Shown here piece by piece: positions 7,248 through 16,313 of a DNA stretch of 64,000 bases (the stretch's first letter is position 1; every line of letters starts with the position of its first letter). Source of the DNA: JANLQX01 sp031418775 (GTDB lineage Bacteria > Actinomycetota > Acidimicrobiia > Acidimicrobiales > JANYDT01). Under the pieces are notes generated by a model. That model saw only the letters and a list, made by a program, of their open reading frames with translations. It was not told where the DNA came from and made no database searches. Made by a program: the position numbers and the translations under genes. The stretch is from assembly GCA_031418775.1 (NCBI GenBank), contig JANOJN010000308.1:1-64000 (forward strand), read 5' to 3'.

Positions 7248-10136
7248 GTGGCGTCTACCGGAGAGCAGTGGAGGCTTGAGATCGACAGTCTCGACTCCGG
7301 TGCACAGGCCCGCCGGCTGGCCGATCAGGCTCGCATGCTGCTCGGACCGGTGGCCGAAAGCGTTCGCTCGATCGGGGCCACATCGCTGTACTTCGTCGCC
7401 GAGCCGCTCGACGCGGCCGGGCGGAAGCTAATCGGCGATGCCGTCGTCGATCCTGCGACCCAGCATGGCACGTGGGCGTACGTCGGCGAACGCGCAATTG
7501 CGGCGGGGCGCGATGCCCGGCCGTTCGTGGAGGTCGCCCTCCGTCCGGGTGTCACCGATCCGGTCGGTGACGCGTTCTCGCATGCGGCAGCGGTGCTCGG
7601 CGTCCGCGGGATGACGGCAAGGTCGGGGACCCGCTACCGCTTCGACGCCGATGTCGACCGTCACGTTGTGGAGCTCGTTGCCGGAGCTCTGCTCCACAAC
7701 GACATCGTCGACGAGGTCTCGTTCGACTCGCCGATCCTTGCCCGGTTCATCGGTCCGTCGAGCAACGACGTGGTGGAGATCGTGCCGGTCCGCGCCCTGT
7801 CCGACGACGAGTTGGCTGCGCTGTCGCGCGAACGTGGTCTGGCGCTCGATCCTGCCGAGCTCGAGGCTGTCCGTGACTTCTTCGTCACGATCGGCCGGGA
7901 TCCCACCGACGCCGAGATCGAGACGATCGCGCAGACCTGGAGCGAGCACTGCTCGCACAAGACCTTTCGCGCCCGCATCACCTGGGACGATGGAACGGAG
8001 GTCGAGCCGTTGCTCGGGCAATTGCGTCGCTCGACCGATGAGATCGCCGCGCCGTGGGTCCGATCGGCCTTCGTCGACAATGCCGGGATCATCGCGTTCG
8101 ACTCGTCCTACGACATTGCCGTCAAGGTCGAGACGCACAATCACCCTTCCGCGGTGGAACCGTTCGGTGGTGCGAACACCGGCGTTGGGGGAGTCATCCG
8201 TGACGTTCTCGGCGTCGCCGCCGACCCCATCGCCGTGACCGACATCCTCTGCTTCGGTCCGATGGACACACCGATCGATTCCCTGCCGGCCGGCGTGCTT
8301 CATCCGCAACGCATTCGCGACGGGGTGGTCGCGGGAATTGCCGACTACGGCAACAAGATGGGAATACCCACGGTCGCCGGTGCGGTCGTCCACCAGGAAG
8401 GCTTCACGTCGAACCCGCTCGTGTTTGCCGGATGTATCGGTCTCCGGCCGGCGGACCTCGTCCTCGCCGGCCAGGAACCGGGTGATCGCATCGTCGTGCT
8501 CGGCGGAGCGACCGGGCGCGACGGCATCCGGGGCGCCACCTTCTCCTCCGCGACGATGGACGCCACCACGGGCGATGTCGCCGGCGCCAGCGTGCAGATC
8601 GGCGATCCGATCACTGAGAAGCTTGTCGCCGATGCGCTGGTCGAGGCCCGCGACCTCGGGCTGTTCACGGCCATCACCGATTGCGGCGCCGGCGGTTTCT
8701 CGTCGGCCATCGGGGAACTCGCGGCGATCCTCGGGGCCGACGTGGAGTTGGGGGCGGCACCCCGGAAGTACCCGGGGCTCGCGCCGTGGGAGGTGTGGCT
8801 CTCCGAAGCCCAAGAGCGCATGGTGCTCGCCGTGCGTCCGGGCAATGTCGATGCCCTTTCGACGATTTGCCGGGAACACGGCGTGTCGATGGCCGATCTC
8901 GGTTCCTTCCGTGACGACGGGCAACTCGATGTTCGATGTGGTGGCCGAGTGATCGTCGATCTGCCGGGCGAGTTCCTGCACCAGGGTCGTCCGACCCGGG
9001 AGCTCCGAGCGAAGCGTCCCCAACCGCCGACATCCCATGATCACCGCGACCCATCGCCGATCCTCGACAACGCGAGCCGGCTGATGCTCTCCGTGCTGTC
9101 GCATCCGGACGTCCGGTCCAACGAGGACATCGTTCGCGGTTTCGACCACGAAATCCTCGGTGCGACCGTCGGCCGGCCCTACCTGGGAGCCGAAGACGAC
9201 GGGCCCGCCGATGCGGCCGTGATCGCTCCGCTCCAAGCGGTCTCCGGACGCGGGCTGGCCATCGGCATCGGTATGAACTGCCGTACCGGTGTCATCGATG
9301 CCCGGCGGATGGCCGAAGCCGCGGTCGACGAAGCGGTGCGCAACGTTGTCGCCGTCGGGGCTGATCCGGCGCAGATCTCGCTTCTCGACAACTTCTCGTG
9401 GGGCGATCCCCGTCGACCGGAGATGCTCGGCCGCCTCGTCGACGCGGTCGCCGGGTGCTGTCACTCGGCGAACGCCTTCGGAGCGCCGTTCGTCTCCGGA
9501 AAGGACTCACTCAACAACGAATACGTTGCCGTCGACGGCAGCAGGCACTCGATTCCCCCGACGCTCGTGATCACTGCGATCGGTATCCTCCCCGATGCCG
9601 ACCGGATCGTCACGAGCGATGCAAAAGGCCCGGAGAACGTGCTGGTGCTCGTCGGCGCCACCCGGGCGGAGTTGCGCGGGAGTGTGCTCGATGCCGTGCT
9701 CGGCATCGATGGCGGCGGCGAGGTCCCGGGTGGTGACGCCGGCTCGCCTGCCCGGATGCAGACGATCCACACGGCGATCGTCGACGGTCTGGTGCAGTCG
9801 GCGCACGATGTGGGCGATGGCGGTCTCGTCGTGGCGGTGGCCGAAATGGCGATGGGAGGCCGCCTCGGGGTTTGCGTGACGCTCGGAACGGATCTGCTGC
9901 CCCGGGGAAGCGCCGTCGATGCCCTGTTCAGCGAATCCAGCGGCCGCATGCTGCTCGAGGTTGTACCCGAACATGCCGAGGAGTTGTGCGCGAGGACCGG
10001 CGGAGTGGTCATCGGGTACTTCACCGAGGAGACGAGGATCGTGTGGACCGTCGATGATCGCGCCGTGATCGACGTCACGCTCGACGAGTCCCTCCATGCG
10101 TGGCGTGGCCATGTCGCCGAACGGGATGCGCCATGA
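7248..10136 (+). CDS. purL: Phosphoribosylformylglycinamidine synthase, PurL with fused N-terminal PurS-like region
   Basis: The 962-residue enzyme converts FGAR to FGAM with ATP and ammonia supplied by PurQ. Residues 92-160 (VEVALRPGVTDPVGDAF onward) match the small PurS subunit. Residues 8-55 look like a second, weaker PurS-type half, so the N-terminus resembles the duplicated FGARAT N-terminal domain. The linker and catalytic core follow, with WSEHCSHKTF at 231-240, ETHNHPSAVEPFGGANTGVGG, DCGAGGFSSAIGELA and later SGKDSLNNEY. There is no glutaminase domain, unlike the ~1295-residue E. coli enzyme. The GTG at 7248 is the start used. Its stop overlaps the purQ ATG by 4 bases. It heads the purine operon. 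Confidence 0.93.
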   Translation: MASTGEQWRLEIDSLDSGAQARRLADQARMLLGPVAESVRSIGATSLYFVAEPLDAAGRKLIGDAVVDPATQHGTWAYVGERAIAAGRDARPFVEVALRPGVTDPVGDAFSHAAAVLGVRGMTARSGTRYRFDADVDRHVVELVAGALLHNDIVDEVSFDSPILARFIGPSSNDVVEIVPVRALSDDELAALSRERGLALDPAELEAVRDFFVTIGRDPTDAEIETIAQTWSEHCSHKTFRARITWDDGTEVEPLLGQLRRSTDEIAAPWVRSAFVDNAGIIAFDSSYDIAVKVETHNHPSAVEPFGGANTGVGGVIRDVLGVAADPIAVTDILCFGPMDTPIDSLPAGVLHPQRIRDGVVAGIADYGNKMGIPTVAGAVVHQEGFTSNPLVFAGCIGLRPADLVLAGQEPGDRIVVLGGATGRDGIRGATFSSATMDATTGDVAGASVQIGDPITEKLVADALVEARDLGLFTAITDCGAGGFSSAIGELAAILGADVELGAAPRKYPGLAPWEVWLSEAQERMVLAVRPGNVDALSTICREHGVSMADLGSFRDDGQLDVRCGGRVIVDLPGEFLHQGRPTRELRAKRPQPPTSHDHRDPSPILDNASRLMLSVLSHPDVRSNEDIVRGFDHEILGATVGRPYLGAEDDGPADAAVIAPLQAVSGRGLAIGIGMNCRTGVIDARRMAEAAVDEAVRNVVAVGADPAQISLLDNFSWGDPRRPEMLGRLVDAVAGCCHSANAFGAPFVSGKDSLNNEYVAVDGSRHSIPPTLVITAIGILPDADRIVTSDAKGPENVLVLVGATRAELRGSVLDAVLGIDGGGEVPGGDAGSPARMQTIHTAIVDGLVQSAHDVGDGGLVVAVAEMAMGGRLGVCVTLGTDLLPRGSAVDALFSESSGRMLLEVVPEHAEELCARTGGVVIGYFTEETRIVWTVDDRAVIDVTLDESLHAWRGHVAERDAP

Positions 10137-10846
10137 CCCGGCCTCGAGCGCTCGTCGTTTCCGCGCCGGGAACGAACCGTGACAACGACGTGGCCTACGC
10201 ACTGTCGCTCGCCGGTGCCGAACCGGTGCGGACACCGCTGCACGTGCTCGTACGGCGTCCCCAGCGGCTTCTCGACGCGCAGATGGTCGTGTTCGCCGGT
10301 GGTTTCTCCTATGCCGATTCTCTCGGTGCCGGCGCTCTGGCCGGGCTCGAAATCGAGCGTTCGCTTTCCGACGAGTTGCGGGCGTTCGTGGCGTCGGGCC
10401 GTCCCGTGCTCGGAATCTGCAACGGATTCCAGATCCTTGTCCGGGCCGGCTTGCTTCCGGGTTCGCTCGTGCCCAACAGCGATGGCCGATTCGTATGCCG
10501 GTGGGTCACGCTAGAACCTGTGGCCGAGACGCACTGTGTGTGGACGAGGGGCATCGAGGACCCGATCGATTGCCCCGTTGCCCACGGCGAGGGCCGTTAC
10601 ATCGCCAGCGCCGATGTCATAGGTGCACATGCCGTTCTTCGCTATGCCGACGGCACCAACCCGAACGGCTCGATCCTGGACACCGCCGGCGTCACCGACG
10701 CGACAGGAATGGTGCTCGGCCTGATGCCTCATCCGGAGAACCATGTGATTGACCGACAGCACCCGCGCTGGCACCGGGGCGAGCACCGCAATCTCGCGCG
10801 CCAGTTGTTCGATTCCGGCGTGGCACACCTGAAGGCTGCTGGATGA
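10133..10846 (+). CDS. purQ: Phosphoribosylformylglycinamidine synthase glutaminase subunit PurQ
   Basis: The 237-residue class I glutamine amidotransferase frees ammonia from glutamine for PurL. The nucleophile is Cys96 in VLGICNGFQIL, and the partner His and Glu lie in MPHPENH near the C-terminus. The ATG at 10133 overlaps the purL stop (ATGA), and the gene ends with another 4-base overlap with purC. Opening VVSAPGTNRDNDV and GGFSYADSLGAGALA are typical of PurQ. Confidence 0.95.
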   Translation: MTRPRALVVSAPGTNRDNDVAYALSLAGAEPVRTPLHVLVRRPQRLLDAQMVVFAGGFSYADSLGAGALAGLEIERSLSDELRAFVASGRPVLGICNGFQILVRAGLLPGSLVPNSDGRFVCRWVTLEPVAETHCVWTRGIEDPIDCPVAHGEGRYIASADVIGAHAVLRYADGTNPNGSILDTAGVTDATGMVLGLMPHPENHVIDRQHPRWHRGEHRNLARQLFDSGVAHLKAAG

Positions 10847-11835
10847 AGGCGACGACCGGCGGGGATCAGGTGGATCTCGACCTCGCGCTGATCGACCTGC
10901 TCGACGACATCGAACTTCCGCTCTCCGGACGACGTGAGGGGAAAGTCAGGATCGGGTGGGATCTACCGGCCGACCGACTGCTCTTTGTCACGACCGATCG
11001 TCTGTCCGCCTTCGATCGTGTGCTGGGTTGCGTTCCCGGGAAGGGCCAGGTCCTCAACCGGTTGGCGTGGTGGTGGTTCGACGAGCTCGGCGACATCGTC
11101 TCGAACCACGCGCTTGCGATGCCCGACCCGAACGTGCTCGTCGCCCGGCGAGCGTCCCCGCTCCCGGTCGAAGTGATCGTGCGCGGGGCGATCACCGGGG
11201 TCACGACCACCTCGTTGTGGATGCGATACCGCGACGGTCAACGGAGCATCGACGGCCATCAGCTTCCGGACGGCCTCAGCAAGAACGATCTGCTCACCGA
11301 ACCCATCATCACGCCGACGACGAAAGCCGCGGCGGGGGGTCATGACGAGCCGCTGAGTGCGACTGCTGTCGTCGAGCGCGGACTGGTCGAAGAGACCCTG
11401 TGGTCAGACGTTTGCGATGCGGCCCTGGCGCTTTTCGCCCGGGGAACCGAGGTGGCGCGAGCGGCCGGCCTCGTCCTGGCCGACACGAAGTACGAGTTCG
11501 GCATCGACGCCGACGGACAGCTACTGCTGATCGACGAGGTCCACACCCCGGACTCGTCGCGGTTCTGGAACTCCGCGACCCATGAGGAGCGGCTCAGCGC
11601 CGGTGAGGAGCCGGAGAGCTTCGACAAGGAGCTCATTCGACGTGCGTACGCTGACCGCGGGTATCGCGGCGATGGCACTCCTCCGGTGCTCCCGTCGGAG
11701 GTGTGGGACGACCTCGCGCTCGCGTATCGCACGGTGTTCGAGCGCATCACTGGGGAGCCTGTGGTTCTCGCGCAAGAGTCGATCGCCGGCCGAATAGTTC
11801 GTGCGCTTACTTCTACAGGATTGATCGGGACGTAG
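10843..11835 (+). CDS. purC: SAICAR synthase PurC
   Basis: The 330-residue enzyme condenses CAIR with aspartate (ATP-dependent) to give SAICAR. Signatures are REGKVR near the N-terminus, the substrate loop VEVIVRGAITG, and the active-site region LADTKYEFG followed by LIDEVHTPDSSRFW. Its length fits the long bacterial/yeast-type family. ATG at 10843 overlaps the purQ stop. The TAG stop at 11833-11835 is shared with the first bases of the foldback element that follows, so purC is intact but its 3' boundary coincides with the insertion. Confidence 0.95.
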   Translation: MKATTGGDQVDLDLALIDLLDDIELPLSGRREGKVRIGWDLPADRLLFVTTDRLSAFDRVLGCVPGKGQVLNRLAWWWFDELGDIVSNHALAMPDPNVLVARRASPLPVEVIVRGAITGVTTTSLWMRYRDGQRSIDGHQLPDGLSKNDLLTEPIITPTTKAAAGGHDEPLSATAVVERGLVEETLWSDVCDAALALFARGTEVARAAGLVLADTKYEFGIDADGQLLLIDEVHTPDSSRFWNSATHEERLSAGEEPESFDKELIRRAYADRGYRGDGTPPVLPSEVWDDLALAYRTVFERITGEPVVLAQESIAGRIVRALTSTGLIGT

Positions 11836-11994
11836 TGTCCCGAATCACAAGTCCGCTGCCGAATTCTCGGCCAGATTCCGCCGTGGCGGCGTCCTCGTCG
11901 TTGCGGTTGGACAAGGCAGGCGCTGCCTCCTGCGTCCTTGCCACGACGAAATCTGACTCGCGAATTCCGCGAGCAACTCATAGTTCGGGACACT
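11833..11994. mobile_element. Foldback (MITE-like) element between purC and purF
   Basis: The ends form a perfect 12-base inverted repeat: TAGTGTCCCGAA at 11833-11844 and TTCGGGACACTA at 11983-11994. The arms keep pairing inward: GAATTC at 11860-11865 against GAATTC near 11961, and AGATTCCGCCGTGGC (about 11873-11887) against GCCACGACGAAATCT (about 11939-11953). A small internal hairpin AGGCAG-GCG-CTGCCT lies at 11914-11928. The whole element can thus fold into one long stem. It encodes nothing convincing. TA at both outer edges could be a target-site duplication, as made by Tc1/mariner-IS630-type elements (inference). It fills the gap from the purC stop to 7 bases before the purF ATG. Confidence 0.7.
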
Positions 11995-12001
11995 AGCGGC
12001 G

Positions 12002-13405
12002 ATGTGCGGAATCCTTGGAGTGACCCTCCCGTCGTCAGCCGAAGACCATGAGGCCGCCCGGCTCTCGTTCTTCGGCCTCTTCGCCCTCCAACACCGTGGC
12101 CAGGAAGGGGCTGGTCTGGCGACCGCCGATGGCACGGGCGCCCGCATCCACAAGGACACCGGACTGGTGACCCAACTCCTCACCGAGGAGCGGCTGCGTC
12201 AGCTTCCCGGACATCATGCGATCGCCCACACGAGGTACTCCACGACCGGATCGTCCGTCGTGCGCAACGCGCAACCCTTCCTCGTGGAGACGAGGCATGG
12301 ACCGCTCGGGATCGTCCACAACGGCAACCTCGTCAACGCCGCCGAGCTGCGTGACGAGCTTCTCGCCAAGGGCTTTCCGCTTGCTGCCACCTCCGACACC
12401 GAGGTGATGGTCCTGATGCTGGCAAGTGCCGGCGGAAGCTCGTGGGAGGAGCGCATCGAACGAACCATGCCGGCTTGGAAGGGCGCATACTCGTTGGTCG
12501 TGCTGGCCTCGGATCGCATCGTCGCTGTGCGCGACCCGTGGGGGTTCCGTCCTCTCTCGATCGGTCGTCTTCCGAACGGTGGCTGGGCGGCGGCGTCGGA
12601 AACCAGCGCCCTTGCCACGCTTGGTTGCAGCGAGGTGCGAGAGGTCGAGCCCGGCGAGATCGTCACGCTCTCCGGCGACTCCGTCGCGGGGCGCCGCACC
12701 CTCTTCGGTTCACCGTCGCTCGCCCGCTGCACGTTCGAGCACGTCTACTTCTCCCGGCCGGACAGTGTCTGGGACGGGACCAGCGTGCATCATGTCCGTC
12801 AGCGGCTGGGTGAGTTCCTGGCCGAGGAGGCTCCGGTCGATGCCGATGTCGTCGTCCCGGTCCCCGACTCGTCGATTCCGGCGGCTATTGGGTTCTCGCA
12901 GCGTTCGGGCATCCCGTTCAACGACGGCTTCATCAAGAACCGCTACATCGGCCGGACCTTCATCGAGCCCACGCAGGCCATGCGTGAGCACGGCGTGGCC
13001 ATGAAGTTCAATGTTCTTCGCGAGAACCTCGAGGGTCGCAGGGTGGTCATGATCGACGACTCGATCGTCCGCGGCACCACTGCCGGTCCGCTGGTCCGGA
13101 TGTTGCGCGAAGCCGGCGCCACCGAGGTGCACGTGCGGGTCACCTGCCCGCCCATCACCCACCCGTGCCATATGGGACTTGATATGGGTACCTACGATGA
13201 ACTGATCTCGCATCGACTCGACGTCGACGCGCTCAGGTCGCACATCGGTGCCGATTCGCTGGCCTTCCTCTCGCTGTCCTCGTTGATGAAGGCCATTGGT
13301 CGAACCGACGGCTACTGCAACGCTTGCTTCACCGGCGACTATCCGATTCCGGTGCCGGTCACCTTCGGCCGCACGAAGAACAACTTCGAGGGAGTGCTGC
13401 GATGA
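12002..13405 (+). CDS. purF: Amidophosphoribosyltransferase PurF
   Basis: The 467-residue enzyme makes phosphoribosylamine from PRPP and glutamine, the first committed purine step. Cys2 (MCGILGV) is the glutaminase nucleophile after removal of Met1. LQHRGQEGAGLAT and VHNGNLVNAAEL mark the Ntn-hydrolase domain, and VVMIDDSIVRGTTAGPLV is the PRPP loop. Four cysteines in the B. subtilis-type [4Fe-4S] pattern are present: one in ARCTFEH, one in THPCHMG, and two in YCNACFTGDYP. There is no good ribosome-binding site directly upstream, because the foldback element lies there. The gene ends with an ATGA overlap with purDM. Confidence 0.95.
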   Translation: MCGILGVTLPSSAEDHEAARLSFFGLFALQHRGQEGAGLATADGTGARIHKDTGLVTQLLTEERLRQLPGHHAIAHTRYSTTGSSVVRNAQPFLVETRHGPLGIVHNGNLVNAAELRDELLAKGFPLAATSDTEVMVLMLASAGGSSWEERIERTMPAWKGAYSLVVLASDRIVAVRDPWGFRPLSIGRLPNGGWAAASETSALATLGCSEVREVEPGEIVTLSGDSVAGRRTLFGSPSLARCTFEHVYFSRPDSVWDGTSVHHVRQRLGEFLAEEAPVDADVVVPVPDSSIPAAIGFSQRSGIPFNDGFIKNRYIGRTFIEPTQAMREHGVAMKFNVLRENLEGRRVVMIDDSIVRGTTAGPLVRMLREAGATEVHVRVTCPPITHPCHMGLDMGTYDELISHRLDVDALRSHIGADSLAFLSLSSLMKAIGRTDGYCNACFTGDYPIPVPVTFGRTKNNFEGVLR

Positions 13406-15720
13406 GCGGCGGGTTGGTGAACGTCCTGGTCCTCGGGTCGGGCGGACGGGAGCACGCGATTGCGTGGGCCGTTGCGAAGTCCCCGCGGTGTGGGGAGTTG
13501 GTGGTGGCTCCCGGGAACGCCGGCATCGCCACTCGTTGCGAGCCGGTCAAGGTCGACGACCCGGAGGCGGTATGTGCGCTGGCGCGGCATCTGGGTACGG
13601 ACCTGGTGATCATCGGTCCGGACGCCGCTGTGGCCGCCGGTGTCGCCGACGCGCTGATCGCCGACGGCATCGCCGTGTTCGGGGCGACCAGGGCGGCGGG
13701 AGAGCTCGAATGGTCGAAGTCGGCGTCGCGAGCGTTCTGCGAGCGTCACGGCATCGCCGTGCCGAGGAGCCGTTCGTTCGTCGCCGACGACCTCGATGAC
13801 GCGATCGCGTTCGTTCGGGGCGAGGACGCGGCGATGGTGGTCAAGGCCGACGGTCTCGCCGCCGGCAAGGGTGTGGTCGTCGCCGAAACTGTCGAAGAGA
13901 CGGTCGACGCGGTGCATGCCATGTTGACAGACCGGGCATTCGGTGCCGCCGGCTCGACGGTGCTCATCGAGGAACGACTCGTCGGTGAGGAGATCTCGCT
14001 CCTCGCGTTCTGCGATGGTGTCCGCGCTGTTCCGATGCCGCCGGCACAGGACCACAAGCGTCTCCTCGAAGGTGACCGCGGACCGAATACCGGGGGCATG
14101 GGCGCCTATGCGCCGGCTCCGGTCTGTCCCCCGTCGCTCGTGGCCGAACTGACCGAACTGGTCCTGCAGCGTGCCGTTGACGGATGCGCCGAAGAGGGCC
14201 GTCCGTATCGCGGGGTGCTGTACGCCGGCCTCATGCTGACCGCGGACGGACCCCGCCTGCTCGAGTTCAACTGTCGCTTCGGTGACCCTGAGGCGCAGGC
14301 CATCTTGCCGCTCCTCGACGGCGACCTCATCGAGATCGCGATGGCGTGCGCGTCGGGAACGCTCGACGACACGATGGTGAACTGGCATCACCGAACCGCC
14401 TGTGCCGTGGTGGTCGCGGCGCCCGGGTATCCCCGTGCGGTGGAGACGGGTGGACACGTCGTCGACGAGTCACTGCCGGACGACCTCATCTTCTGGGCAG
14501 GAGTCGCCGGTTCGCACGAGGCAGGCGCAGTTCATGCGGACTCGCTCGTCGTCAGCGCCGGACGGGTCGCCGCTGCGGTCGGTGTCGGCGCCGATATCCG
14601 AGAGGCCCGCCAGACAGCGTATGCCGCGGCCGAACGGATCGCTCTTGCCGGCCGTCAGATGCGTCGGGACATCGGCTGGCGGGCGGTCGCCCGAAGCACG
14701 GGTGGGTACTCGGCGTCCGGGGTCGACATCGACGAGGGCAATCGCGCGGTGGACATGCTGAAGGCGTCGGTGTCGGCCACCCACGGGCCGAGCGTGCTGG
14801 CCGGCGTGGGTGGGTTTGGCGGGGTGTTCGATGTCTCCGCGCTGAAGTCGATGGAGCACCCGGTGCTCGTCGCCTCGACCGACGGCGTGGGCACGAAGGT
14901 AGCTCTCGCGGCGCAAGCCGGTCGGTTGCGGGGCGTCGGCATCGACCTCGTGAACCACTGCGTGAACGACGTGCTCGTGCAGAACGCCCGACCACTGTTC
15001 TTCCTCGACTACATCGCTGCATCGAAGATCGTCGCCGAGCAGGTGGCCGACATCGTGTCCGGTATGGCCGAGGCCTGCTCGCTTAACGGGTGCGCGCTTC
15101 TCGGCGGCGAAACAGCGGAGATGCCCGGGGTCTACCACGACGGGCACGTGGATGTGGCCGGGACACTCGTCGGGCTTGCCGAGCGTGCCGCCCTGCTGCC
15201 GCTGTCGACCATCGTGGCCGGCGATGTCCTGCTCGGCCTGGAGTCGAGCGGACCGCACACGAGCGGGTACTCGCTGTTGCGCCGCATGTTCGCGGCCCTT
15301 CCGCTCGACGCGATGCCGGCGCCGCTCCGCGTGCCGATCGGTGATGCACTGCTCGAACCGCATCGTTCCTACCTTCCGGTGCTCGCCCCGCTGCTCGACG
15401 GTCCGGTGGGCCACACGGTGAAGGCACTGGTGCACATCACCGGAGGAGGTCTGCAGGAAAACATCCCGCGGGTCCTGCCCGAAGGTCTCGGGGTCGATGT
15501 GCAGCTCGGCTCGTGGCCACTCCCTCCGCTCTTCGAGCTCGTCCGCGACGTGAGTGGTCTCGACGCCGAGGAACTCCACCGGACCCTCAACATGGGGATC
15601 GGAATGATCATCATCTGCGCGCATGGCGATGTGGACCGGCTCCGCGGCGCTCTCGGCGAGGACGCATGGGAGATCGGTGCGGTGGTCGCCGAACACGCAG
15701 GAGCGGTTGTTCTCCGATGA
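13402..15720 (+). CDS. Bifunctional PurD-PurM fusion: GAR synthetase / AIR synthetase
   Basis: The 772-residue product joins two enzymes of the pathway. Residues 1-432 are a complete PurD (GAR synthetase, ATP-grasp). VLGSGGREHAIAWA opens it, VVKADGLAAGKGVVV is the ATP-binding segment, and LEFNCRFGDPEAQAIL holds metal and substrate residues. After a linker of only about 5 residues, PurM (AIR synthetase) runs from about 436 to the end: YSASGVDIDEGNRAVD, STDGVGTKVALA, GIDLVNHCVNDVLVQ, LLGGETAEMPG, HITGGGLQENIPRVLP. The ATG at 13402 overlaps the purF stop, and the ORF ends in an ATGA overlap with purN. In most bacteria purD and purM are separate genes; in animals the same two domains are fused in the GART protein. 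Confidence 0.93.
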   Translation: MSGGLVNVLVLGSGGREHAIAWAVAKSPRCGELVVAPGNAGIATRCEPVKVDDPEAVCALARHLGTDLVIIGPDAAVAAGVADALIADGIAVFGATRAAGELEWSKSASRAFCERHGIAVPRSRSFVADDLDDAIAFVRGEDAAMVVKADGLAAGKGVVVAETVEETVDAVHAMLTDRAFGAAGSTVLIEERLVGEEISLLAFCDGVRAVPMPPAQDHKRLLEGDRGPNTGGMGAYAPAPVCPPSLVAELTELVLQRAVDGCAEEGRPYRGVLYAGLMLTADGPRLLEFNCRFGDPEAQAILPLLDGDLIEIAMACASGTLDDTMVNWHHRTACAVVVAAPGYPRAVETGGHVVDESLPDDLIFWAGVAGSHEAGAVHADSLVVSAGRVAAAVGVGADIREARQTAYAAAERIALAGRQMRRDIGWRAVARSTGGYSASGVDIDEGNRAVDMLKASVSATHGPSVLAGVGGFGGVFDVSALKSMEHPVLVASTDGVGTKVALAAQAGRLRGVGIDLVNHCVNDVLVQNARPLFFLDYIAASKIVAEQVADIVSGMAEACSLNGCALLGGETAEMPGVYHDGHVDVAGTLVGLAERAALLPLSTIVAGDVLLGLESSGPHTSGYSLLRRMFAALPLDAMPAPLRVPIGDALLEPHRSYLPVLAPLLDGPVGHTVKALVHITGGGLQENIPRVLPEGLGVDVQLGSWPLPPLFELVRDVSGLDAEELHRTLNMGIGMIIICAHGDVDRLRGALGEDAWEIGAVVAEHAGAVVLR

Positions 15721-16313
15721 GGTTGGCCGTGCTCGCTTCGGGTGCCGGGTCGAACCTGCAGACCATTCTCGACGCGTGCGGCGCCGGTGTGCTCGACGCA
15801 ACCGTCGTTGGCGTCGTCTCGGATCGCCCGGAGGCCCTTGCGCTGCTGCGAGCCGCCAACGCAGGAGTGCCGCTGGTGGCAGCTCACCCGCGTGGTCCTC
15901 AGGCGACCTTCGACCGCCGGGACTGGGACAGCTCGTTGGCCGACATCGTGTCGACCGCGTCACCCGACTGGGTGGTGCTCGCCGGTTTCATGCGCGTTCT
16001 CACCAGTGCCTTTCTCGACCGCTTCCCCGGCCGCGTGATCAACCTCCATCCGGCCCGGCCGGGTGAGTTGGCGGGCACGGACGCCATCGCCCGTGCCTTC
16101 GACGAATTCCGGGCGGGTCGGCGGTCGTCGACCGGTGTGATGGTCCACCTGGTGCCCGACGAAGGGGTCGACGACGGACCCGTGCTGGCCCTCGAGGATG
16201 TTCCGATCTTCGCCTCAGACACCGTCGAGTCGCTCGCTGCGCGCATGCATGCAGTCGAGCATCGACTCCTCATTCGCACGCTCACCCACCTACCCCGGGA
16301 GGTTCATTCATGA
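15717..16313 (+). CDS. purN: Phosphoribosylglycinamide formyltransferase PurN
   Basis: The 198-residue enzyme formylates GAR using 10-formyl-tetrahydrofolate. It opens with LAVLASGAGSNLQTI and has LAGFMRVLTSAFLDRFPGRV. The active-site stretch is NLHPARPGELAGTDA, diverging from the common NIHPSLLP form but keeping the Asn and His. The catalytic Asp is in DEGVDDGPVL. Its ATG overlaps the purDM stop by 4 bases, and its own stop overlaps guaB. Confidence 0.93.
   Translation: MRLAVLASGAGSNLQTILDACGAGVLDATVVGVVSDRPEALALLRAANAGVPLVAAHPRGPQATFDRRDWDSSLADIVSTASPDWVVLAGFMRVLTSAFLDRFPGRVINLHPARPGELAGTDAIARAFDEFRAGRRSSTGVMVHLVPDEGVDDGPVLALEDVPIFASDTVESLAARMHAVEHRLLIRTLTHLPREVHS

Noticed and set aside
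7428..9464. 678-codon minus-strand frame opposite purL
   Set aside because: Antisense to a clearly recognisable purL; no family features.
11845..12183. 112-codon minus-strand frame running through the foldback element
   Set aside because: It crosses into the antisense of purF and is explained by the repeat; no independent evidence of coding.
14470..15963. 497-codon minus-strand frame opposite the PurD-PurM fusion
   Set aside because: Shadow of a well-conserved enzyme; His/Arg-rich composition.
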